Assembly (NCBI GenBank): GCA_036479115.1
Contig: JAZGFD010000338.1
Location: 1 to 7,646 of the forward strand
Origin: UBA7328 sp036479115
GTDB taxonomy: Bacteria > Bacteroidota > Bacteroidia > Chitinophagales > Saprospiraceae
Direction: 5' to 3'
DNA: 7,646 nucleotides
The notes under the pieces are model-generated. The model was not told the DNA's origin, did no database searches, and saw only the letters and a program-made list of their open reading frames with translations. A program made the translations under genes and the position numbers. This document shows, piece after piece, positions 1 to 5,053 of the stretch; the stretch's first letter is position 1; the number at the start of each line of letters is the position of its first letter.

Positions 1-24
1 CGTGACGCGGCACGAGTTACTTCG

Positions 25-41
25 TACCGCAGTACGCGGTA
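25..41. repeat. GC-rich inverted repeat at the left window edge
   Basis: TACCGC at 25-30 can pair with GCGGTA at 36-41 around a five-base loop. Just before it, CGTG (1-4) and CACG (11-14) form a second short inverted repeat, and ACGCGG occurs twice (5-10 and 34-39). This patch is much richer in GC than the rest of the intergenic DNA, and a T-rich run follows on the plus strand. It could be the end of a repeat family, or a terminator for a plus-strand gene outside the window. The segment is cut by the window boundary, so neither can be decided. The remainder of 1-157 shows no gene. Confidence 0.3.
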
Positions 42-157
42 TTGATTTATCATTTTTATTTTTCGTAGGCTCTTGAATTTTAGGGAGCTATAAATCTGGA
101 AATCCGAAAACTAAAATGGTTTGGGTATACAATGATTTTTTTATTCAAAACAGCTTA

Positions 158-1219
158 TTACAATTTTGAAGCCCGATAAACCGCTTTTTTAAAAGCTATT
201 CGATATTGAATACATTTCTTTAAATCAATGGCTCTTTGTAACTCATTCTCCTTCTCACACTGGGGAATCATTACTATAAGTTCATTCAGTATTTTTTCAT
301 CTTCTACATAGTTAGTGGGGAGTCCTTCTAACAAATGTAGCGAAGCGTCTTGAAACTCCTTTTTTATTCTATCATCCAATTTGGCATTATGCCTTTCAAT
401 TAACGATAAGTAATCCTCAGGAGTAGAGATAATCCTCAATTTTATTGCTTGTGTCATTTCAGTACCGGGCTCTATTCCTATTATGTTTTCTGAAAACATT
501 ATGAAAGTGTGTGTCACCCCGTTATGATCAAGCCATTGCCATTGTTGAGGCCATTCTTCAATAAAACCATAATCTCTGAATAGACTTGAAGATGATTCTA
601 TACCATAGCTATAGTAAATCTGTTCTTCACCATTGATCTCACGGCACGTCCATACCTCGACACCTTTTTCAGATATATGTATTTTGGTATTTAGTTTTCC
701 ATTGTGATGATTCATAATGTCAAATATTGGGATTATGCCTCTATCTGTAGATCTTGATACATAATCAACTAGTGTTTCTTGAGTTATTTTACTTATGAAA
801 GGATTCGATTGGTTGTCATTACATGATGTAGAAAACCACTTGAGATGGCGTGTAGAGTCGTAAGGGGGCAGACCTTGTAATTCTTTCAATATCTCCTTAT
901 CCCATTGCATAGGTATTCGGCTTTTTTGCTCGTTGATGAAATTTAAATAGAGATGCCACATACTTGCATTGCCTTTTCTTTTTTCCGATTCCAGTGCTTT
1001 AACAATGCTGCAACTTTCATCAATTTGGTTAATTCCGTTACTACCTATTATTAATTTCCACGGGCATCGCAGTAATAAAGAATTCTTCGAAAGACCCTTT
1101 TTTGCATAGATTCCTCTTACCTTTTTTTCAAAGCCTATTCCTAATTGTGGTTCAATTTCGCCACCAAATTGTCGAAACCAAGATGTAAGTATTTCGAACT
1201 CAATATCTTCGCCTTTCAT
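158..1219 (-). CDS. SET-domain protein of the Rubisco LSMT/SETD class (putative protein-lysine methyltransferase)
   Basis: This 353-residue protein has the split-SET layout of the LSMT/SETD3/SETD6 class, which transfers methyl groups from S-adenosylmethionine to protein lysines. The SET N-terminal strand is VRGIYAKKGL (about 34-43), followed by LLLRCPWKLI. The cofactor-binding DxxNH block is PIFDIMNHHN (164-173). The GEEQIYYSYG segment (197-206) carries the expected tyrosine, and LFRDYGFIEEWP (213-224) matches the conserved YGF block. The C-terminal third is helical and includes LPTNYVEDEKIL (300-311), resembling the PTxxEEDxxLL motif of the Rubisco-LSMT substrate-binding domain. It has no signal peptide and is presumably cytoplasmic. 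Its ATG overlaps the stop of the upstream epimerase gene (ATGA), implying co-transcription and translational coupling. The substrate is unknown. Such proteins are uncommon in bacteria, so transfer from a eukaryote is possible but not shown. Family assignment is good; catalytic activity is inferred. Confidence 0.85.
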   Translation of the reverse strand: MKGEDIEFEILTSWFRQFGGEIEPQLGIGFEKKVRGIYAKKGLSKNSLLLRCPWKLIIGSNGINQIDESCSIVKALESEKRKGNASMWHLYLNFINEQKSRIPMQWDKEILKELQGLPPYDSTRHLKWFSTSCNDNQSNPFISKITQETLVDYVSRSTDRGIIPIFDIMNHHNGKLNTKIHISEKGVEVWTCREINGEEQIYYSYGIESSSSLFRDYGFIEEWPQQWQWLDHNGVTHTFIMFSENIIGIEPGTEMTQAIKLRIISTPEDYLSLIERHNAKLDDRIKKEFQDASLHLLEGLPTNYVEDEKILNELIVMIPQCEKENELQRAIDLKKCIQYRIAFKKAVYRASKL

Positions 1220-2175
1220 TGTCTTTTTACCTGATCAAAAACCCAGTCATATGTTTTCATAATACCCTGCTCTAATGGTAACTTAGGTGCCCATCCTAAC
1301 TCTTTGAAAATTAGAGTATTATCAGATGTTCGGCCTTTTACTCCTATGGGTCCTTTTGTATGTTTTATTTGAATATTCTTGCCGGAAAGTTTAATGATCA
1401 TTTTAGCAAAGTCATTAATACTTATTAACTCATCTGACCCTATATTCACCGGCCCGCGAAACTCAGAATTGATTAAGCGCCATATTCCTTCGATACACTC
1501 GTCTATACAAAGAAATGAACGTGTTTGTAATCCATCTCCCCATATTTCAATAGTCCCTCCATCCTTAGCTACTGCTACTTTACGGCATATGGCTGCCGGA
1601 GCCTTTTCACGCCCATCTCGCCATGTTCCTTTCGGCCCAAAAATATTATGGAACCTAGCTACTTTGACATCAATATTATGGTTTTTAGCGTAGGTCAAAT
1701 ATAGACGTTCACTAAATAATTTTTCCCAGCCATATTCACTATCAGGTTGTGCAGGATATACAGTATTTTCGGTGCAAATGGGAGATTCAGGGTCTTCTTG
1801 ATTGTATTGAGGATATACACATGCTGAGGAAGAATAAAATATTTTTGAAATCTTTTCACTTCTACAAAGGTCCAATATGTTTAAATTTATTAAAGCAGAG
1901 TTATGCATCACCTCAGCATCATTATCTCCTGTGAAAAGATACCCCGCACCTCCCATGTCCGCTGCTAATTGGAAGACAACGTCTACATTTTTTATCGCCC
2001 TCTTACATATGCCATGTTTTCTCAGATCTCCAAGTATAAACTCATCGGAATGATCATTTTCAAAATCATGTTTTTTTATATCAACCCCACGTACCCAATA
2101 TCCTTCACCTTTAAGCCTTTTTGTTAAATGTCCTCCTATAAAACCTCCTGATCCACAGACCAACGCTTTTTTCAT
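1216..2175 (-). CDS. gme: GDP-mannose 3,5-epimerase-like NAD-dependent sugar epimerase
   Basis: This is a 319-residue extended short-chain dehydrogenase/reductase. The Rossmann glycine motif GSGGFIG sits at 8-14, and the LAADMGG block (70-76) is typical of GME. SSSAC (115-119), YGWEK (148-152, the YxxxK catalytic pair), RFHNIFGPKGTW (174-185), GREKAPAA (188-195), WGDGLQTRSF (212-221), PVNIGSDE (242-249) and GRTSDN (281-286) read almost word for word like plant GME. Cys119, Tyr148 and Lys191 are all offset by 26 from the Arabidopsis residues I recall as Cys145, Tyr174 and Lys217, so the active site looks intact. The family converts GDP-D-mannose to GDP-L-galactose (and GDP-L-gulose), serving ascorbate synthesis in plants and probably surface polysaccharides in bacteria. 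It is the first gene of a two-gene minus-strand operon with the SET protein. Length is slightly shorter than the plant enzyme, which has an N-terminal extension. A related GDP- or UDP-sugar epimerase specificity cannot be excluded. Confidence 0.87.
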   Translation of the reverse strand: MKKALVCGSGGFIGGHLTKRLKGEGYWVRGVDIKKHDFENDHSDEFILGDLRKHGICKRAIKNVDVVFQLAADMGGAGYLFTGDNDAEVMHNSALINLNILDLCRSEKISKIFYSSSACVYPQYNQEDPESPICTENTVYPAQPDSEYGWEKLFSERLYLTYAKNHNIDVKVARFHNIFGPKGTWRDGREKAPAAICRKVAVAKDGGTIEIWGDGLQTRSFLCIDECIEGIWRLINSEFRGPVNIGSDELISINDFAKMIIKLSGKNIQIKHTKGPIGVKGRTSDNTLIFKELGWAPKLPLEQGIMKTYDWVFDQVKRQ

Positions 2176-2198
2176 TATTCTGTATTTTTATTGATGCA

Positions 2199-2226
2199 CA
2201 AAGATGGTTAATGAAGAGAAAACAAT
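2199..2226 (-). promoter_or_regulatory. weak candidate promoter for the epimerase-SET operon
   Basis: Read on the minus strand, CATCTTTG (2206-2199) differs from the Bacteroidetes -7 consensus TAnnTTTG at one position. ATTG (2226-2223) lies 16 bases upstream, where a TTTG-like -33 element would be expected. Initiation would fall near 2192, giving a leader of fewer than 20 bases before the epimerase ATG. The match is partial and the DNA is AT-rich, so this is only a candidate. Confidence 0.3.
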
Positions 2227-2258
2227 ATTGATTATTTCGAAAATTGATTATTTCGAAA
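2227..2258. repeat. perfect 16-bp tandem duplication
   Basis: The unit ATTGATTATTTCGAAA occurs twice back to back (2227-2242 and 2243-2258) with no mismatch. It lies just upstream of the candidate promoter of the epimerase operon. Each copy contains TTTCGAAA, itself an 8-bp palindrome, so the array gives two evenly spaced dyads about 1.5 helical turns apart. A 12-bp palindrome ATATTTAAATAT follows at 2268-2279. It could be a recent slippage duplication or a pair of operator sites; nothing in the sequence decides between them. Confidence 0.75.
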
Positions 2259-2377
2259 ATTTGCGGAATATTTAAATATCGTTTCTTGTGGATTCAAGTG
2301 CCAATAATAGATAATTAGGCTTTGGTTTACATAGACAAAAACAACAAAATCTACTGGACTGATGACAAACTCAAATA

Positions 2378-2398
2378 CCCCCTACTAAAAGTAGGTGG
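2378..2398 (-). repeat. right-end hairpin of the IS200-like remnant
   Basis: CCTACT (2381-2386) pairs with AGTAGG (2390-2395) around a three-base loop. Two further C-G pairs lie outside a single C/T mismatch (2380/2396). An imperfect hairpin with a mismatched base near its foot is typical of IS200/IS605 ends and of REP sequences mobilised by related transposases. Confidence 0.65.
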
Positions 2399-2410
2399 GT
2401 TAATGTGCCC

Positions 2411-2422
2411 GGACTAAAGTCC
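2411..2422. repeat. short REP-like hairpin GGACT-AA-AGTCC
   Basis: A perfect five-base-pair stem with a two-base loop lies between the tnpA stop and the right-end hairpin of the IS200-like remnant. Compact hairpins of this GGACTnnAGTCC type resemble repetitive extragenic palindromes seen in Bacteroidota genomes (from memory). It may be part of the right end or a separate REP unit. Confidence 0.5.
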
Positions 2423-2428
2423 TTACTG

Positions 2429-2537
2429 CTAATCCAAATAAAAATTACCTTCTTTATCATTTGGGTTTTTCCTATGACCTTCACAAATGCACAGTAAGCC
2501 CACTTGTTGTGTGACTACTCTTTCTAACTTTTGTCAT
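2429..2537 (-). pseudogene. tnpA remnant (IS200-type Y1 transposase), internally deleted
   Basis: On the minus strand, an ATG at 2537-2535 opens MTKVRKSSHTTSGLTVHL and then stops (2483-2481). The RKSSHT...LTxHL pattern matches the usual start of IS200/IS605 TnpA proteins, where R-SSHTVYxLxYHLV precedes the HUH domain. In a different frame the DNA continues as CEGHRKNPNDKEGNFYLD before a TAG at 2431-2429; its composition and position directly before the right-end hairpins suggest the original TnpA C terminus. About 100 internal codons, including the HUH motif and catalytic tyrosine, are absent. A purine-rich AAAAGGAG directly precedes the ATG. The N-terminal match is good; the C-terminal assignment is inference. 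Confidence 0.55.
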
Positions 2538-2570
2538 CTCCTTTTACCTCAAAGATAGGAATGAAATTTA

Positions 2571-2587
2571 TCGCTCTAAAAGAGCGA
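2571..2587 (-). repeat. left-end hairpin of the IS200-like remnant
   Basis: TCGCTCT (2571-2577) and AGAGCGA (2581-2587) form a perfect seven-base-pair stem with a three-base loop. On the minus strand it lies about 33 bases upstream of the tnpA start, the usual place for the left-end recognition hairpin in IS200/IS605 elements. Its apex (CT-TTT-AG on the minus strand) is identical to that of the right-end hairpin at 2378-2398, supporting recognition by one transposase. Confidence 0.65.
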
Positions 2588-2600
2588 GGATTTAAACCTT

Positions 2601-2744
2601 AATTGAGACCATTAAAAGACTTGGGGCTCTTCCCTGACACCGCCGGAGGCAATAATTACGACCTTACAAAGCACCCATATATAGATTAATTTATTATTTT
2701 GCAATTATGGTTAATTTCAAGTGTATTTTTACACAAAAAAATAA
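2601..2744 (+). other. ruvB upstream region without a recognisable gene
   Basis: There is no gene here. TTATTTTG (2694-2701) is one base off the Bacteroidetes -7 consensus TAnnTTTG, with no clear -33 partner, so it is at best a weak ruvB promoter. GTGTA (2721-2725) and TACAC (2730-2734) form a five-base-pair hairpin in the presumed leader. The A-rich run before the ATG at 2745 is the usual Bacteroidota substitute for a Shine-Dalgarno site. A short GC-rich patch at 2621-2650 has no assigned role. Confidence 0.35.
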
Positions 2745-3773
2745 ATGTCAAATCCACATCTGGATCCTAACATAGAGCACCTCACTGAGGAAGAACAACA
2801 AGTCGAAAAGTCATTGCGTCCTCAGATGTTGTCTGATTTTCAAGGGCAACCCAAGCTCGTTGAAAATTTACAAATATTTATTCAGGCCGCTAATTTGCGC
2901 GGCGAAGCATTAGATCACCTTTTACTCCATGGACCTCCAGGATTAGGAAAAACAACCTTATCACATATTGTAGCTAATGAGCTGGGCAGCGAATTAAAAC
3001 TTACATCAGGGCCAGTGCTTGAAAAAGCGGGTGATCTTGCAGGTCTTCTTACCAATCTCTCAGAAGGTGATGTGCTATTCATAGATGAAATACACAGACT
3101 CAATAATGTGGTAGAAGAATACCTTTATAGTGCAATGGAGGACTATCGTATTGATATCATGATAGATAGTGGGCCCAATGCTCGCAGTATTCAGATCACT
3201 GTGAATCCTTTTACTTTAGTAGGTGCTACCACTCGTATGGGCCTACTTACTCCACCACTACGAGCTCGATTTGGCATCACATGTCATCTTGATTATTATG
3301 ATGTCAAAACCCTTATTGGCATCATAAAAAGGAGTGCGGGTATTCTTAAAATTCCAATTGATGATGAAGGTGCATTTGAGATTGCTAGAAGGAGCCGAGG
3401 CACACCCCGTATTGCGAATGCTCTGCTCAGAAGAATACGTGATTTTGCTCAAATCAAAGGCAATGGCACTATCAACATTGACATTGCCAAGTTTGGCCTA
3501 AATGCTCTGGACGTGGATGATATAGGCCTCGATGAAATGGATAATCGTATCCTTACTACAATAATAGAAAAATTTAAAGGAGGGCCTGTAGGTCTTTCTA
3601 CCATTGCCACTGCTGTAGGTGAAGAAAGTGGTACTATAGAAGAAGTACACGAGCCTTTCCTTATCATGGAAGGTCTCATCCAAAGAACACAGAGAGGAAG
3701 AGTGGCCACTGAAAAAGCCTACAAGCATCTCAGGATCGTGCCACCAAGGGACATGGGCACTCTATTTGGCTAA
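2745..3773 (+). CDS. ruvB: RuvB, Holliday junction branch-migration ATPase
   Basis: RuvB is the hexameric AAA+ motor of the RuvAB complex, which drives branch migration of Holliday junctions during recombinational repair. The 342 residues match the family's usual length. Walker A is GPPGLGKT (63-70), Walker B is LFIDEIH (111-117), sensor 1 is GATTR (160-164), and the arginine-finger loop is LRARFG (172-177). Sensor 2 lies in RGTPRIANALLRR (218-230). The C-terminal winged helix (about 260-342) contains GGPVGLSTIATAVGEE and ends with the conserved HLRIVPP. The N-terminal SLRPQMLSDFQGQ block is also canonical. The start has an A-rich leader and gives the normal N terminus. No ruvA or ruvC is next to it. 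The following small membrane protein is 48 bases downstream and may be co-transcribed, although no functional link is evident. Confidence 0.98.
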   Translation: MSNPHLDPNIEHLTEEEQQVEKSLRPQMLSDFQGQPKLVENLQIFIQAANLRGEALDHLLLHGPPGLGKTTLSHIVANELGSELKLTSGPVLEKAGDLAGLLTNLSEGDVLFIDEIHRLNNVVEEYLYSAMEDYRIDIMIDSGPNARSIQITVNPFTLVGATTRMGLLTPPLRARFGITCHLDYYDVKTLIGIIKRSAGILKIPIDDEGAFEIARRSRGTPRIANALLRRIRDFAQIKGNGTINIDIAKFGLNALDVDDIGLDEMDNRILTTIIEKFKGGPVGLSTIATAVGEESGTIEEVHEPFLIMEGLIQRTQRGRVATEKAYKHLRIVPPRDMGTLFG

Positions 3774-3821
3774 TATTAAGCCACTATTATATATTTTTTT
3801 TCAATCTTAAAACTGAATACC

Positions 3822-4187
3822 ATGCTTCTTGCTTTAAAAATTTTATTAGGATTACTAGGAGCCGTTTTACTGCTTTTAGCGGGAAGATGGATTTTTGACA
3901 CTACCAAAATAAGTCGAGAGCACGACATTCAAGCATCTAGTGCCACAGGTCAAAATTTTCTGAAAGGTGATATTGGAGGCCTTTTGTTAACAGGAGCAAT
4001 AATGGTAGCTCTGTTCTTATTTCACAGCCAGGATTGGCTTTATCCCACTGTTTTATTATTGGTATGTGTCATAGCGACACGAATATTCAGTTTGTTAAGG
4101 GATGGATACAGTAAGAAAAGTCTTCAGGCCATTACCGTTGAGCTAGTATTAATAGGTGTATTGTTTGGCATTCAATTTTTATCATAG
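3822..4187 (+). CDS. small four-helix membrane protein, DUF4345-like
   Basis: This 121-residue protein is mostly hydrophobic. Four likely transmembrane segments lie at about 3-25, 51-67, 71-91 and 103-120. The loop between the first two is polar and contains ISREHDIQASSATGQNF. FLKGDIGGLLLTGA followed by RIFSLLRDGYS resembles the DUF4345 pattern, in which a glycine-rich second helix and a G/RL-LxxDG turn recur, but I judge this from memory and it is only moderately convincing. Its function is unknown. It sits 48 bases after ruvB and only three bases before the TauE/SafE-type exporter, so it is almost certainly translated from the same message as the exporter and may be its partner. There is no signal peptide distinct from the first helix. 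Confidence 0.8.
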   Translation: MLLALKILLGLLGAVLLLLAGRWIFDTTKISREHDIQASSATGQNFLKGDIGGLLLTGAIMVALFLFHSQDWLYPTVLLLVCVIATRIFSLLRDGYSKKSLQAITVELVLIGVLFGIQFLS

Positions 4188-4190
4188 TTA

Positions 4191-4928
4191 ATGACTGCTG
4201 ATTTACTCCCTCTTATTCCCATTTTTTTTATTATCGCCATATTGTATTCCTCAGCTGGGTTTGGAGGAGGATCGAGTTATTTAGCTGTCTTAGCATTATT
4301 TCCTATTGAATATTCATCTCTCAGAGTGATCGCATTGACATGCAATATTATAGTAGTAGCAGGTGCTGTTTTTCTATTTTATAAAAATGATCTTATTCCA
4401 TATGAAAAAGTATGGCCACTGGTAATTTTGAGTATACCAATGGCTTTTTTAGGAGGGTATATTCATTTAGATGAAAAAATATTTTTTGTCATACTTGGTA
4501 TAATTTTAATATTCGCGGCATTATCAATGTTGATAAAAGTAAAAAAAGAGGTAAAACGATTGCCACCTTATACCAATGGGATAATAGGCGGAGGTATAGG
4601 GTTTCTCTCTGGCATGGTAGGTATAGGCGGCGGTATTTTTCTTTCACCCGTGTTATATTTGTCAAGATGGAACGTACCCAAAGCAATAGCTGCTACCACC
4701 TCACTTTACATTTTAGTAAATTCTGTAGCTGGCCTTGCTGGCCAATTTTCAAGTGGTAATATTACTGTAGATATTACATTATTAACCTCCCTCGGGTTAT
4801 CGGTATTTTTAGGAGGACAGATTGGTTCAAGATTGACTGTTTTTAGACTAGAACCTTCATTGGTTAAAAAAATTTCTGCAATGCTTATTTTATTTGTTGG
4901 TATCAGAATTTTATATCAAAATATGTAA
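4191..4928 (+). CDS. TauE/SafE-family membrane transporter
   Basis: This 245-residue inner-membrane protein has about eight transmembrane helices in two homologous halves. The diagnostic glycine signature occurs twice: SSAGFGGGSSYLAVLAL (20-36) in the first half and SGMVGIGGGIFLSPVLYL (140-157) in the second. The hydrophilic middle, VKKEVKRLPPYTNG (117-130), joins the halves. The family exports or imports small sulfur-containing or organic anions such as sulfite, sulfoacetate or taurine-related compounds; the substrate here cannot be read from the sequence. Length is close to the family norm. The ATG follows the previous gene's stop by three bases, so the pair is translationally coupled. No sulfur-metabolism gene is adjacent. 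Confidence 0.92.
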   Translation: MTADLLPLIPIFFIIAILYSSAGFGGGSSYLAVLALFPIEYSSLRVIALTCNIIVVAGAVFLFYKNDLIPYEKVWPLVILSIPMAFLGGYIHLDEKIFFVILGIILIFAALSMLIKVKKEVKRLPPYTNGIIGGGIGFLSGMVGIGGGIFLSPVLYLSRWNVPKAIAATTSLYILVNSVAGLAGQFSSGNITVDITLLTSLGLSVFLGGQIGSRLTVFRLEPSLVKKISAMLILFVGIRILYQNM

Positions 4929-4954
4929 ATCGTACAATCAATACAAAATCATCA

Positions 4955-4966
4955 TATACATGTATA
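4955..4966. promoter_or_regulatory. 12-bp perfect palindrome upstream of the porin gene
   Basis: TATACATGTATA is a perfect dyad lying 27 bases after the TauE-type gene and about 90 bases before the porin start. It could be an operator half-site pair for a dimeric regulator. Short AT-rich palindromes arise often by chance in DNA of this composition, so the call rests only on symmetry and position. Confidence 0.25.
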
Positions 4967-5015
4967 GAAATACCAGTATGAGTCCTTAGCATATTCTGTC
5001 TCTCAATGAAATTGA

Positions 5016-5049
5016 TAACATTCTCTTAATATTAGACTAAATATCTTTG
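5016..5049 (+). promoter_or_regulatory. candidate Pho-box-like direct repeats and -7 element of the porin promoter
   Basis: Three similar 7-mers, TAACATT (5016-5022), TAATATT (5027-5033) and TAAATAT (5038-5044), are separated by exactly four bases each, giving an 11-base period. This is the geometry of PhoB boxes (7-base repeats with 4-base spacers), although the bases differ from the E. coli CTGTCAT unit. TATCTTTG (5042-5049) is an exact TAnnTTTG -7 element, and no good -33 element precedes it, as expected for an activator-dependent promoter. The first two repeats end eight bases before the -7 element, where a bound activator could replace the -33 contact. The porin and Na/Pi cotransporter downstream make phosphate control plausible. 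The AT-rich setting makes chance a real alternative. Confidence 0.4.
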
Positions 5050-5053
5050 GATA

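Larger units (their letters stand above)
2376..2600 (-). mobile_element. decayed, internally deleted IS200/IS605-family element
   Basis: In minus orientation this roughly 225-base segment has the layout of an IS200/IS605 element stripped of most of its transposase. A left-end hairpin (2571-2587) is followed by a start-codon region that reads like the N terminus of TnpA, then a short out-of-frame stretch, a stop, and right-end hairpins (2411-2422 and 2378-2398). This family moves as single-stranded DNA using a Y1 HUH transposase that recognises subterminal hairpins rather than terminal inverted repeats, which fits the absence of inverted ends or target duplications. The precise cleavage sites are not identified; the boundaries given are the limits of recognisable structure. 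With no transposase it could move only if a related TnpA acts in trans. It sits between the divergent epimerase operon and ruvB. Confidence 0.6.

Noticed and set aside
1379..1934. Plus-strand open frames of 104 and 61 codons inside the epimerase gene
   Set aside because: They lie opposite a strongly conserved enzyme and show no recognisable domain or sensible protein composition.
2361..2538. 9-bp inverted repeat GATGACAAA/TTTGTCATC as transposon ends
   Set aside because: One arm overlaps the tnpA start codon rather than lying at an end, and IS200/IS605 elements do not have terminal inverted repeats.
2378..2587. CRISPR array from the cluster of short hairpins
   Set aside because: The hairpins differ in sequence and spacing, there are no regular direct repeats, and no cas gene is near.
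2707..2775. 22-codon open frame overlapping the ruvB start in another frame
   Set aside because: It has no ribosome-binding evidence or leader-peptide character, and ruvB is not known for such attenuation.
3774..3821. T-run after ruvB as an intrinsic terminator
   Set aside because: No stable GC stem precedes the run of T residues.
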